Counted from the stretch's first letter, positions 31,412 to 44,683 are shown. The stretch: DNA of 64,000 bases from Welwitschia mirabilis (GCA_051453625.1 JBOZIK010000001.1:269629239-269693238), one strand, 5' to 3'. Made by a program: numbers and translations. The notes: generated by a model not told the origin, from the sequence alone.

Positions 31412-34095
31412 ACATATGAACCTAATGACTATGGGATTCCTGTGAAAATTAAAGAGAGTTTGTATGTTGTAACTCTTTAATGAGAAACATGATTTCCATT
31501 TTAAAAGTATGAATTTAAAGAGTCTTTACATATCAATTTGTACATCATGCAAAAAGAAAGATTGAAAAAGAGATTGATAATGAAATCGAATTAAAAGGTT
31601 ATAAGTTATAAATAAGCATTACATTCAGAAGCTTAGTGATCTATAGCATTGCTTTAAGATTGGAAAGAAAGGGGAAGAAAGAAACTAGATTTAATTATAA
31701 AATCCAAAGGTCCTCAGAATTAAAGACATAGTAACTAGACGTAATTAACCACTAGTAAACTTTAGCAAATGAATCAATTGATGTTTTCTTCTTTTAAGCT
31801 ATTACCTTAAAACTCCTCAAAGAAGTTTGGTTACACAATAGAAGTAAAATACTAAGTGGAGTATTGAGATTACTTTCCCAGCTACAGAGAATGACTTTTC
31901 TATCTTCTAGTTTTATTTTGTTACATTCTGATGCACCCTTGAAGGTGTTTTTACAGGAAGGATGTTCTTTCCTTAGTCGATTATTTTATAAAGCATTAAT
32001 GAAATTCTATCTTATCAAAATTATTATAAATGTTTCTTTACTTTTCTAATGTAGCCTTTCTTATATCTTCTTATGGCTTTTCCATCCCTCCCTTGATGAT
32101 TGATTCTACTTCCCATTAACTTTTTTGGTCTTTCTTTGTTCTATTATAAAGATTTTCTCCTTTTGATTCGTTGACCCCTTCTTTCTATTATTTTTCTTTT
32201 TGTTATTGGGACAAAAGAAAAAAATCATTGATGTGCATTTTTGTTTCTAGTTTTTACGAACTTTTTTGCCCTTTTTTTGTTATGGTGTATCACCTTCCTC
32301 TCTTCTGTGTCATTTTGTCTTAATGTTATCCCCCATCTCTTCTCGTTTTTCCATTGGCTTCATGATCTTATATCTCTTTTTCACCATCTTGCTATTCTCA
32401 ATTACTTCTTTTATCTCGNNNNNNNNNNNNNNNNNNNNNNNNNNNNNNNNNNNNNNNNNNNNNNNNNNNNNNNNNNNNNNNNNNNNNNNNNNNNNNNNNN
32501 NNNNNNNNNNNNNNNNNNNNNNNNNNNNNNNNNNNNNNNNNNNNNNNNNNNNNNNNNNNNNNNNNNNNNNNNNNNNNNNNNNNNNNNNNNNNNNNNNNNN
32601 NNNNNNNNNNNNNNNNNNNNNNNNNNNNNNNNNNNNNNNNNNNNNNNNNNNNNNNNNNNNNNNNNNNNNNNNNNNNNNNNNNNNNNNNNNNNNNNNNNNN
32701 NNNNNNNNNNNNNNNNNNNNNNNNNNNNNNNNNNNNNNNNNNNNNNNNNNNNNNNNNNNNNNNNNNNNNNNNNNNNNNNNNNNNNNNNNNNNNNNNNNNN
32801 NNNNNNNNNNNNNNNNNNNNNNNNNNNNNNNNNNNNNNNNNNNNNNNNNNNNNNNNNNNNNNNNNNNNNNNNNNNNNNNNNNNNNNNNNNNNNNNNNNNN
32901 NNNNNNNNNNNNNNNNNNNNNNNNNNNNNNNNNNNNNNNNNNNNNNNNNNNNNNNNNNNNNNNNNNNNNNNNNNNNNNNNNNNNNNNNNNNNNNNNNNNN
33001 NNNNNNNNNNNNNNNNNNNNNNNNNNNNNNNNNNNNNNNNNNNNNNNNNNNNNNNNNNNNNNNNNNNNNNNNNNNNNNNNNNNNNCTTTTATCTCGTATT
33101 TTAACCTCAATAATTACCTTCTATTTTTTGAAGACATTAGGAAAAACCACAACCCTTTAGATCATTATTGAGCTAAAGATGTGATCAATAGAGATGATGC
33201 TTATGCTACTAGAATGCCTTTGAAATCATTCTTGCACTAGCTTTGATTTGGCTTTAAATGATGATGATTCCATTGTACTATGTTTCTGGCATCCTCTATT
33301 CTTGGCTAAAGCCATTTCCTTTTCTTTGTTTATATAAATCATAGCTACTAATAAATAATAGCCAAAAAGAAGGTTCATCATCATTCTATAATCGACATCA
33401 TCATTACCATACTGATATTTATTGTAATGGTTTTCCATTTTCTTGGTTTAACAGTCACTGTCTTTTGTTTGTCTAATGTGTTTACCTAGATTTTTCCATT
33501 GTAGGTTCTCAAATAATTTTGATTTCTATTGGTAACAATGAACTAATCATATAAATTAATCCTATCTAACCTTGTTATTGTAACTTTTTGGTTAAGATTG
33601 AGAGGAAAAAGAGAGAAATTTTATTTGGATTATCAAATAATTCAAAGGCAGAATTTAATTAAAATGAAATATAAATGAATAGCAACTAATGAAAAAAGGA
33701 AATGCCTCTAATAGTTACAATTCTTACAATTCCTTCTTCTCATCAAATGAGAGACAACTTATCTATCATAAGAAATGGAACATAAGAGAAAAAGGACTCA
33801 AAAGAAGAGACATCTTAAAATGGGCATTTCTCTTTTCCTCTTTATAGTAACCTTTCCTATGGATACTCTTGTGTTCACAGTCACTAATTTACAAGTCTTC
33901 CATGCTGAAACCATAGTTTCCTTACTTGTAGCACCTTAACCAGATCTAGGAAGGATCCTAGATAACTTATTCTCTCATGGTGAAACTAACAACATCCATG
34001 ACAAGGGTGATGCTTATGTATATATTTACAAGGTTAACTAGTCATGTTACTCTGAATATCCACTTCAACTGTAGCCATGTACAATCCAAATTGGA
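31412..34095. other. Spacer with gap, no recognised gene
   Basis: 32050-32418 is T/C-rich. 33086-34095 is AT-rich. I found no retroelement domain. Open frames here are short, or span the gap. Confidence 0.5.
32419..33085. other. Assembly gap (667 N), flanks overlap
   Basis: The 11 bases before the gap and the 11 after it are both CTTTTATCTCG, so the two contigs may abut directly and the gap may be artificial. Confidence 0.9.
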
Positions 34096-35239
34096 GAATT
34101 TTTTACGGTCGTTAAGGTATTATAAATATTGAACAAATTAGAAAAGATCCTTAACAGAGCCCAAGAATAAGGAGAAGCAAATTACACTACCCAGGATAAT
34201 TTGTTTTAGAGAAATACAACAAATCCAATAAATTAGAGCACTAAAAAGAACTTATAAGATAATGAAAGATTCAATATTCCATCGTAAAGTTTTGCATTAA
34301 AGAGCAATACCATTAATGATGGAAAATTTTAGGCCATTATTAAAGGGTTGAACTTTCTCCTTTCAGAACCATGCTACCAATCGACATTTCCATATTAGGA
34401 AGAGAATTTCATGTAAAAGGATTAACTAAAATTTTCATTAAGGTTTTAAAAGATAATCATCCTCAAGAATATAATGTGAGAAATTGATGGACCATTTATG
34501 ATTAACTATGGGCAGAGAAAGATAGCAATACCAAATATATTTAACAAATGTACACTCCCAAAAACATGTTTAATGCTATCTAGACCATGATAGATAGGAT
34601 ATTATGGATTAGAAATTCCTACATGCTCTAATCTCTTTTCAATAGGAAGACCATGATGAACGAGAGACCAAAATAAGAATTTTTGTTTAAGTGGCACTTT
34701 AGAGTTCTAAATTTTTTAAAAGGCTTTCAACCATTTTTGTTTTTCCCACTATATGTTCCATCTCTGATTAAGCACCGAGAAGTTACTTGGATTGGGATGA
34801 AACCACTACTTAGCCTTAGCCACTTGTAACTTATTAAGAGTGAAAACATTTGGCCATTTCTATTCTTCAAACCAAAGTATTTCAATGGAAATAGGAGTCT
34901 GATACTTCGAAAGAATACTCTAAGTATGCCAAAATATACCTAAATCTTGCTTTTAAAAGCCTCACTTTCTTTTAATCTAAAACCAATTGAGAACATGATG
35001 TCCATTCTTAAAAGAGTATAAATGACCAATGTTTAGAAGGTAACAAGTAGCAAGTTGATTTTCTTTATACTTGTATTCCTTTGCTAGAAAAAAGGAAGCT
35101 TTTTTGAGAGTAGGAGAACACCAAATAGAATGGAAATTAAGGTTTGTGAGGGATAGAAGCTTTGAATTCCAGGAGAGAAATGTCTTCACTCTAATCTAAC
35201 ACTTATAAATTTGCTAAAAGAAATAAGAGCCTTTAGAGG
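34096..35239 (-). pseudogene. LINE (L1-type) 3' part with RT zinc-binding region
   Basis: Minus strand near 34620-34720 reads SSKVPLKQKFLFWSLVHHGL then PIEKRLEHVGI, the plant zf-RVT block (WKxxxPPKVKxFLWxxxHxxLPTxxxLxxRGI). Further on, GLDSIKHVFGSVHL matches ETxxHLFxxC. 34977-35189 holds an open frame ending SFKNGHHVLNWF, like the WxIGNGxxIxFWxDxW block. This is the continuation of the LINE at 52783-56350, separated by the LTR element inserted at 35240. AGAGG at 35235-35239 is the target duplication. Confidence 0.7.
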
Positions 35240-36707
35240 TATTCTTATATAACAGTGAACTAGATTTAACTAAGTGAAACACTTAGTATCATTCTTTCAT
35301 AGGGATATATGTGGTAGCTTAATCAAAAGATACTTTAATTATTCTAACGTCCAATGGAAAACAAAAGAAAACTAAAATCAGAGAGTTGAAAAGAAAGTAA
35401 TCTTTGATTGGTGATGCGAGGAAATGAAAGTGCTTCAAAGGTCTAATTGAGTTATCTCTCACTCTACCTACATCCAATTATTCTTTTATCCTGAAACATA
35501 AACTAAAATTATTTAGTCATTAAGGCTTAGTGTGAGGCATAATCTCATCCACCACATGAGTGTTAGTGAGTTATTCAATCATCCTGATACTTCATAGCCC
35601 TTCATAGAAAGTATGAATTAAAGTGCACAAAATTCACCAAACAAAAGCAAGTATGAAATCACAAATGTAACCTCAAAAAACTCATTTAGTGTGAAAGAAC
35701 TTAACAATTAAGTAAGCTTCACTAAATATTACTAATATTTATTTCTATGCATGAGTAATGAAAGAATGAAACCTACTTAATAACTAGTCCTACCTAAAAT
35801 TACTGATACTAAATGACTTATGAATTAATAATGAAAGGATTCAGACTAATTCTTATATTAAAAATCTAAAATAAATATATTTCACATTAAATGGGGAAGA
35901 ATGAAGAAGAAAGAACTCTTCAACTAGCCTTGGATCATCCTATCCCTAAGAAAGGTGATCAGAGCCCCATGATGTCCTAGCATTTAAGTCTTCCCTATAT
36001 TAAGCTAACTAAAAGAGATGTTTACAATGGGTGTTCAAGGTCCTTTTATAGATAAGGTAAGGATTAGAGAGGTTTATCATGATTGAATTAGGTGTTGTCA
36101 TGAAGCGCTGCATAGACAGTTACATAAGGGGGATTACTTAAGAATGGTTACTTAAGAAGGAAGTTATAATATTTGACATGTAGCCATAAAGAAAGATTAT
36201 TTGTCTTCTTATAAAAGCATAGTGGTGATATGTCCTTTGACTGTGGATGATGTTGCCAATGGATGCCAAGTCATATCTTCTATGTGGTCATCCTTGTTGT
36301 ACCACATGTCATTGCAATATGTCGTTTTGTACTTTTGCTAAGTGCCGTCAGGTTTAAAGATTTAATCTAGATTATTTCTAACTTAGCTCATAAGTGAAAT
36401 GTGAATAATTCCCCAAGATGGTCTAGAAATGTCAATTTGGTAATGTTTTGGCTCAGAAAATCATTGGCATCAATAGTCTTAGTTATCGACATCAACATTG
36501 TTTGCTGGAATTCTTTAAGGTTTTGCAGTGTTCTTTAAAAGCAAGCAATAAACCTGCTAATGTTAGAGAAAAGTCCATATTTCATGAAAACACAATAAAA
36601 AGTGTAGAAGACATTAATATGTGATAAAAAATTACATTTAGTATTTCTTCTTATGCTAAATTAATCAATTATACTTACTTAGAATGTCAATTTTTAGAAT
36701 GTAAACA
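35240..36707 (-). repeat. 3' LTR of element D
   Basis: Shares long blocks with 51310-52782, for example AGTGAACTA.ATTTAACTAAGTG at the left and GTCAATTTTT near the right end. The right end is GTAAACA; the left end is TATTC, probably a mutated TG start. Confidence 0.85.
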
Positions 36708-36724
36708 CACCCCCCACCAAATTT
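36708..36724 (-). promoter_or_regulatory. Polypurine tract of element D
   Basis: The plus strand reads CACCCCCCACCAAA, so on the minus strand TTTGGTGGGGGGTG sits right before the LTR start TGTTTACATTC. This is the position and composition of a plus-strand primer. Confidence 0.7.
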
Positions 36725-38250
36725 TTACTAGTCTCTTAGTAAAAATTAATAAAGAAATGATGAACGTGGGAAAATTGCCTAAGTAAAATGTTAAGTATGG
36801 AGATGATATAGCATTTTGAAAATTTTTGATTAATTCTTAATGATTGAGGCATCAAAATTTGAACAAATTTCATAAAGGCAGATGTCATACCCCCTAATCA
36901 AATTTAAAGTTTGTTCTCAAAGTTAGAGAGATAGGAAATTTGATATAAATCTTTTGATAACAAGTAAAGTTACATGGATAGTGGATGATTTTGATGAAAT
37001 TACTTTAGGGAAAATGTAATATTAAGAAAACAAAACATAAAACCTAATGGGAAATACATCATCTACTAATTTAAGAGATAGGTTATCTAAATTGCTGGCC
37101 ATATTTATTGAAAATAAATTTAACATTTGTTATAAGATCAAACAAATAAGATATCCTCTAAGTAAACCTGCCAGTAATAAAAAATTAGTTAAGTAAACTT
37201 TCAAGTATATAAATTAAAGAAAATAAACACAAAATAATCTTCCAATTCCACCTCTTTCATTCCAATTTTACATTTTCAATAATCATGCTTTATTTATTGT
37301 TTTACTAATTTTAATCTAATTGGATGTCTATTGTTATGAAATATCCTTCCGATAGAGTTAATCATGTTGATATATAAAGGAGTCAGTGCTACATTTCCAG
37401 TGAATGTTTAGAGCCCTGATGCAGTTAAACATGTTATAAAATAAATTTTTTATGCTACATTACTAATGAGTGCTCATAGCCTCAGTGCAATTAACTAAAT
37501 CCAACTTTAAGTGATCATAATGTAATGTACCTTTTTGAAGAGGAGATGTTTCATTCTCTTTTAATTACTCCTCATATTCTTCCAAGTTTGATAAAGGAAT
37601 CATTTGCTCATTAGCCTAAGCAAGATAAATCTTGTTCTTATAAAATGCTTTGAAATTAATTAACTCAGCATGAAAGTAGATTCCACCTTTTCAACCAAGT
37701 TTTCCAATTAGGAAACATTAAGTGAAACTAAACCTTAATAAGTTAAGCTGCAAATAAGCAAAACCATTTCTTCAAAAACTACAAGTGAACTTAAATTCTA
37801 CCTAATTCGCAATAACAATGTGATTAATTATGTTTAGTTTATTTCATTTAAAGGCCATCAACCAAGATCATCTAATCTAAGAAACTTGTAAATGGATAGA
37901 AGGGGAGTGTGGTTGATGAACTTAAGGAGAAATAGAGAAAATGGAAGGGCTAAGAAATGGGGTTTTTGGTGATGATGATTTATTTGATAGTATGAGCGAA
38001 ATTTTGAATTTCCTAAATGAAAATTTGTAAGACAATGATTATATAGGTAGTAGTGCTTAAGTGTTTTAAGGTGAGAAAGGGAATCAAGCACAAAATTTTA
38101 AGCATTCTTAATCTTTTAAAATCAAAATCTATTCTAAAAGGAAAATATACACTAAAAGAAAAATCTGATTTAAAATCACACAATGAAGATAAAAATTTCA
38201 CAAGGGATTTTCCAAGGTACTCAAGCATAAAGGCTCATGATGATGAATGC
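36725..38250. other. Element D internal 3' region, non-coding
   Basis: AT-rich, with no pol domain seen. Large non-coding 3' regions are common in Athila-type elements, but most of the expected coding region is missing. Confidence 0.45.
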
Positions 38251-39726
38251 AAAATTTAGATGATGAATTAAAACTATGCAAAGCATTCAAAGATAAGAGA
38301 GAATTTTTATAAATATTTATACATGAATTTATAAAATTAAAAAGAACATTAACATTAGCAATAAAATCAATGTGTTAAAAAATTAGAAATTGTTAATCTT
38401 TTATCTTATTTTCATTTACTTAATAACTCATGCAAGACATTGTTTTTACATGAAGCTAAATATGTATTAGAAACCATAAAGGTTTGTCTTCCTCACTAAC
38501 ATTTAAATATTGCTTAGAATAGAAAGATAAAAATGACATAATTGGTTGAAGATGATATTTAGAAAAAGGTTACTTATAAGATGAATCATGAATGGTCTTG
38601 TTTACTAATATTCTTCTCTTTAATAAAGATGATAAAGAATTATTTCTCACATGGTTACATAAGCAACAATGACTGTTGTTTACTATTTTTCTCATGTATG
38701 TTAATTATTAATTCCTCCTCTATTATGTGACATTTTAATTTGTAATCTCCCTTAAATGATTTCTTACTTATCATGAATTAATCATTGTTAGATGTGTTTA
38801 ATCCTACTCTAAAGTATAATTTAGATGCATCTAATGGATTACTCTCTAAGGCATTTTTAAATGCAAGGTCTTTGAGAATTATGGATCGATACTAAATGGG
38901 TATAAATAGGTCATAATACAAAAATTATTCCACTTTAATAACCTACAAATAAAAACCAAACACACCAATAAAAGCACAAAATATTTTGATGGTGGATAAA
39001 AACCATCCTTCAACCCTTAGACCACCAGTATCTAGTTAGCATATATTAATCTCAATGAATGGGTTTTAGACTTATCATAAAACTATTCATTCACCAAAGG
39101 ATTTTTAGACTAATCCTCAACCACGATGGAAAGAAAGTAAGATAAGTGCACAAATGCACAGATATACTAACAGGAACAAGTAGTACAATAAGCTCTTACA
39201 AGAAAAGATTTAAGAAGAAGCTCAAATAGAAATCTGAACTCATAGTTATTCAGATATAGAATGATTATTGTAACATTTTCTTTTTATGTGCTTCAAAAAG
39301 AAAAAAATGTTCTTCATTATAATGAAAAGTAACCTAAATAGAGAAACCACAAAAGGTAACCATTGAGAGAAAAGAAGCAGACCATTGTAATGTATTTCAT
39401 ACTTTTTGAATGAACTGTGAAACTATAATGGTTATATTTATAATACATGAGGTCAACCTCAAAATAGACTCAGTCACTCTAGTATTTGATCACCCTTCTT
39501 CACTTAATCTGATCACCCTTGTTTGATTCAAATTTATCATAATATTAAATAATAACATTTGGTCACGCAAAGTTAATTCATTTAGTAGCCCTCGCTTGAC
39601 ACAGATTTGTTAGTCTAGTGCAGATGAACATTTAATCATCCTTAAGTAAATATGCAGTCAACCTTATTTAGGTCACCTTATATTGAAAAATTTCTCAACC
39701 TTGTTAAGGCAGATTCTGGGCAGTAT
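38251..39726 (-). repeat. SIRE-like LTR, copy A (truncated at gap)
   Basis: Homologous to 39827-41554: for example ATTTATACATGAAT at 38315/39831, TAACCTCAAAA/GATAATCTTAGTC blocks near 39450/41290, and AAGGCAGATTCTGGGCAGTAT before the gap. It lacks about 300 bp present in copy B (around 40490-40735). The left limit is not defined. Confidence 0.7.
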
Positions 39727-39826
39727 NNNNNNNNNNNNNNNNNNNNNNNNNNNNNNNNNNNNNNNNNNNNNNNNNNNNNNNNNNNNNNNNNNNNNNNNNN
39801 NNNNNNNNNNNNNNNNNNNNNNNNNN
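39727..39826. other. Assembly gap (100 N) between two LTR copies
   Basis: Exactly 100 N. The DNA either side is the end and start of the same LTR family, so an unknown length of sequence may be hidden or collapsed here. Confidence 0.95.
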
Positions 39827-41688
39827 AAACATTTATACATGAATCCATAAAATTAAAAGAACATTAGTACTAGTAGTAAAATTAATAAATTCAAAATCAG
39901 AAGTATTTCATCCTTTAGTCTATTTGTATTTACTGAACAACTGATGCAGAACATCATTATGAAATGAATACAAAGATGCACCGAGAACCATAGGACAAGA
40001 AAACGATCATCGAGAGAAGTATAAGAAGATGGTTTCAAAGGTATAAAGGATTTGTATTCATCATTAAGATTTGAGTCTTTCTTAGAAGATAAAGATTAAA
40101 ATAACATAATTATCTTAAAAGGTTGTTAAGAAAAAGATTTTTTAAAGGATGAATCCTGAAAAGGCTCTTAGCTATTGTTCTTCTCTTCATTAAAGTTTTT
40201 AAGGAATTCTTTCTCAAGAGGTTGCTTAGGCTACAAAGGTTGTGGTTCAAAGAAATCAATCCTATTTCTTTTATTTATGTTACTTATGGATCTATCCTCT
40301 ATTGTATAACTTTTAATTTGCTGTCTTTCTCAAATGGTTGCTCACTTACTATTAATTGAGTGTCATTTGATGTGTTTAATCCTACTCCAAAGTTTAGCTT
40401 ATTTTCATGTAGTCAATTACTCTCTAAGATATTTTGAAACTTAAGGTTTTCTTTGATATCCTCATAGGTTTTTTTATGGTTTACTTGAAAGGCCTCTTTC
40501 TCATTTCTAAGGGATATGATTTGGATGTTATTGATTCTAGTCTTATTAATTCCTTCAAAGTTTTCTAATCTTGTAGATTCATGGAATATAGAAAGGTTTT
40601 TCTTCCCCTTCTTATTATTAGTTAAGAGTATTAAGAATTTGAGTCTTTGTTTTAGTCATTTGTTGAAGAAGTTACTTGAGATTTTCATTAGTCTTATTAG
40701 TGGTGATAATCACAGATCAATCGTAGATGAGGGTGAATAGGTCGTAAGACAAGAAATTCATCCTCTTTAATAACTTGCAAATAAAAATGAAATGCACCAA
40801 CAAAAGCACAAAATATTCTAATGATGGACAGACACCACCCTTCAGCCCCTTAGTCCACCTGTCTTTAGCTAGCATATATTAACCTCAAAGAATTATTTTC
40901 AGGCTCACCATAAATCTATTCAATAACTAGAGGATTTTTAGGCTAATCCACAACCACAATGGAATTAAAGTAAGTTAAGTACACAAATGTACAAATATGC
41001 TCCATAGAAACAAGTAGTACAATAAGCTCTTACAATAGATGGTGCAAGAAGAAGCTCAAACAGAAATCTGAACTCACAGTTATTCATGTACAGAATGATT
41101 GATGTCATAGCTTCTTTTTGTGTGGAAAAAAAAAGTATCCTTCATTCTAGTGAAAGGGTACTTAGATAGAGAAACCACAAAAGGTAACTGTTGAGAGAAA
41201 GGAAGCAGACCATTGTAGAATATTTTGTGCTTTTTTGGATAAACTGTGAAAACATAATGGTTATATTTGTAATATGTTAAGTTAACCTCAAGATAATCTT
41301 AGTCGTCCTAGTATTCGGTTGCCCTTCTTTATTTAATCCAGTCACCCTTGTTTTATTTAGATTTGTCACAAGTTTAAATAAAAACATTTAGTGCCCTAAG
41401 TTCATTTGTTTGGTCGCCCTCGTTTGACACAGATTTGTTAGTGTGGTGCAAATGAACTTTTGGTCTCCCTTATGTTCATATGTAGTTGACCTCATTTAGG
41501 TCGCCCTTTATTGATAAATTGGTTGACCTTATTAAGGTAGATTCTGGATAGTATACAGTTGCCCTTGATTAACTATTTGGTCACCCTTACTGTCAGTAGA
41601 CTAAACTTTATAGATTATAGTGTGATCACCCTCTCTAATATGAGCGATTATCACTTTTGTCTTAGTCTGTTATAGATTTGAAATTACA
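39827..41688 (-). repeat. 3' LTR of SIRE-like copia E (copy B)
   Basis: Ends GATTTGAAATTACA at 41688, so the minus strand begins TGTAATTTC. The minus strand just before it carries a purine tract (CAAAAAGGGGAGAACA), and GATTTCATCAAAAAGGGGAG is the familiar PPT context of SIRE elements. 41290-41640 holds many GTCRCCCTT words. A partial second copy lies at 48888-49184. Confidence 0.75.
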
Positions 41689-42860
41689 ATGTGTTCTCCC
41701 CTTTTTGATGAAATCAAGGATAGGGAAGATAGCAAGAATGAGAAAAACACAAGACTCAATCAGACTCAAATCCTTCAGAAGACTGGGCACCCTCACTTTG
41801 AGAAGTGTCAGCAACTGGAGTAACACTAGTGATGAGAGCAGTCTTGATATGTTGAGTGTGAGAGTCGAGACGGTTCAGAAGGTAAAGGATTTCTAGAGTG
41901 TGTGAGGCCTTAACCTTGGGCCTAAATGGAGCAGTAGGTTCCTAAAAAATGTGCATCTCGGAAAGAGTGGCATAGTCAATGGACCCCATGAATTTCTGAA
42001 TCTCCTGCCGAGCAAGATGAAGAATGTCAAAGTGCTGATAAATCTATGTAATAATAAAAGGATATGGTAGGAAACACCTCTTGTAAGGCTGAAGCTGATT
42101 AGTCATATGCTTGAGCATAATGCCAGGAGCATTAATGTGACATCTCCGAGCCAATGAGTAGAGAAGGAAGACCCAGTAGTTGGAGAGTTTTTCTCTATGC
42201 TCGGCAATAGGAAGGAAATTATATGACAGAATTAGATGCAAAAGATGAAACCTGAGAAGAAGCTGTGAAGCTTTGAGTGTTTTATTTCAAGTAAGAGTAG
42301 TGCCATACACATGCTGAGTGGCAATGTCCTTTTCTTTAAAGGACTCAGCCTGGACTAATATTCTCCCAAGTTTCCTTGAGGTATCCCAGTGAGAAAAGCT
42401 ATGAGATCATCAGTGATGCACATCTCATAGCCAAAAACAAAAGTAATAAATGTGGAATGTATAGCATCAAATCTAGCATTTAAATAAAATAATCTAGTGA
42501 CTAATGGATAGCACGTACCTGAAACATGGAGGAAGTAGCTATAGTTCACTTTCTAAAGAAAAGTCTAGACCTTAATCAGCCTAAGAAATTAAACAGGTTC
42601 GCAGGTTCTTTCAAAGTAATGGGCTAGACTCAAAATGTTTTTCAAAATATTCTACTTGCTTAGTACCCATTCTTGAAAAACTATAACTAGGGGATTCTAT
42701 AGCAGACTTCTTTCTTCTCTTCCTAGAACCCTCTCCTAACTACTGGAAAGCTATTTGAAGACCAGATCTGAGGAAAAAACCACAGGAAAGGTGAAGAGTA
42801 GCCCATAAAAATTGAGAAAATGATAAAAGAATAATAAGATAAGTGAGGATTTTAAGAAGG
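41689..42860 (-). pseudogene. Extra 3' region of copia E, plant-transposon-domain-like
   Basis: Lies after RNase H and before the polypurine tract, where SIRE-type elements carry an extra ORF. Two open stretches are seen: 42355-42549 (LVTRLFYLNARFDAIHSTFI, then FGYEMCITDDLIAFLTGIP) and 42044-42241 (LPIAEHREKLSNYWVFLLYS). They resemble the 'putative plant transposon protein' type domain (LVREFYANL...V.G..I.FS...I...L). Assignment is from pattern memory. Stops between the pieces. Confidence 0.5.
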
Positions 42861-43249
42861 ATGGGTGGATTTTAAAAATCCATAGTGCATTACATTATCC
42901 ACAGATGACTAATCGTTAAGGTCGGTCAATCTGTGTAAAGTTTTTAAAACTAGAACTGTAAGGTGACAGTTAACCCATTGACTAGAAGATTTAACAAGAA
43001 AACTGAGATGAATCTAGTCGATTCAAAGGTATGGTTTGGTCGACCCAGAGAAGAGAAAATTTTAACTATAAGAACTGAAAGACGAATGGTCACCTCACTT
43101 TAGTAAGGAGGTTGACTGGGGTTTAAATTGATATTACGAGAAAAGTTTTAAACCCATTAACTGAAATCTATTATTCAGATGAGGCTGGGTTTTTTAAGTC
43201 ATTTTTAGACATGATACCCAGAAAGTAACAAAGAGTAGTAAATAAGGTT

Positions 43250-44250
43250 TTGTAAAAATATCGACCGATTGATCTTTAGCACAAACATATTCTAGGGTAA
43301 TAAATTTTTTTTCTACCAAGTCTTAGATAAAGTGATACCTAAGATTGATGTACTTCATGTGAGTATGTTGAACTGGGTTATGAGTGATTTGAATGGCACT
43401 TGAGTTGTCGCATAAAATAGAACTTTTGTGATGTATAGGCCATAGTCCTTCAAAGTTTCTTTCATCCACAACATTTAAGTGTAGCAAGCTCTAGCAATTA
43501 TGTATTCAGCTTCAGTTATGGAGAGGGATATGGAGCATTGTTTCTTGCTATACCAAGCTGTGAGGAAATTTACAAAGAAGAAACATCCACCACTTATACT
43601 CTTTTAATCATCTTTGCAGTCAGCCTAGTCCACATCACTATAACGTATTAAGATTAAGAGAGTATTATTTGAAAACCATAAACTAAAATCAAGAATACAT
43701 TTTACACAACGAAGTATCCTCTTGCAGCAATAAGATGAGATTCCTTTGGTTTACTTTGATTCTTAGCACACAAACCAAAACTAAATACTATGTTGGGATG
43801 ACTAGCTATTAGATATAGTATACTTTCTATAATGCTATGATATAACTTTTAATCCACATCCTTGCCATCTTCATCAAGAGAAATTTTAACATTCATGGCC
43901 ATTGGAGAGTTCATACACTTGTCATTTTCAAGTCAGAATTTTTTTATTAGATCTGAGGAGTATTTATTCTAACTTGTAAAGATACCATCTTCATGTTGTT
44001 AGATTTATAGGCCTAAAAACATGTTAACTAGTCCAACCATGCTCATTTCAAACTCAGAACTCATCAGATATGCAAAATCATTTAACGATTTTTCATTAAT
44101 TGATCCAAAAATAATGGCATCCACATAGATTTAAACCAAAATTAAATCATTATTGAAAACTTTTCTAAATAAAGTTTGTTAATTAAGCCTCTAGTAAAGC
44201 CATGCTAGAGTAAAAAAGAGGAAAGATTTTCATACCATGCTTTGGCAACT
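43250..44250 (-). pseudogene. Copia E reverse transcriptase C-part and RNase H
   Basis: Minus strand: IYVDAIIFGSINEKSLNDFA (the YVDD active site reads YVDA, second aspartate lost), then FEMSMVGLVNMFLGL, ESHLIAARGYF, then RNase H blocks KSISGGCFFFVNFLTAWYSK and ITEAEYIIA, LWMKETLKDYGL. Order and wording match SIRE/Tork copia. In-frame stops occur. Confidence 0.85.
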
Positions 44251-44683
44251 TACTTTAACCCATATAAAGCCTTATTAACTTTGTACACATAATCAAGTTT
44301 ATGAGGATCAAAAAATCCTTGTGGTTGTTTCACATAAATTTCTTCTTCAATGTGTCCATTTAGAAAAGCACTATTTATATTCATTTGAAAGACTTTCATT
44401 TTCTTGTAGCAGGTAAAAGCTAGAAACATCCTTATCGATTCCAGTCTAGTAACAAGATCAAATGTATCACCATAATCTACTCCTTCTATTTGAGAGTACC
44501 CTTGAGGTACAAGTCTAGCTTTGTTTATAGTGATCTCATTTTTCTCATTTACCTTATTTCTGAAAATCCATTTTATGCCTATGACATTTTTCCTAATTGG
44601 TTTTGGAATAAGAGACCACACTTAATTTTGAGAGAATTGTTCAAGTTCTTCTTACATTGCATTCAGTCAACATGGGTCAGATT
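44250..44683 (-). pseudogene. Copia E reverse transcriptase N-part
   Basis: A 123-codon open frame (44250-44621) reading GIKWIFRNKVNEKNEITINK, ARLVPQGYSQIEGVDYGDTF, then INSAFLNGHIEEEIYVKQPQ and YKVNKALYGLK. This is the RVT_2 reverse transcriptase of copia elements (KWVFRNKLDExGxVxRNKARLVAQGYxQxEGIDYxETF). The first catalytic aspartate position reads N (MNINSAFLNG for DVxxAFLNG). Confidence 0.9.
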
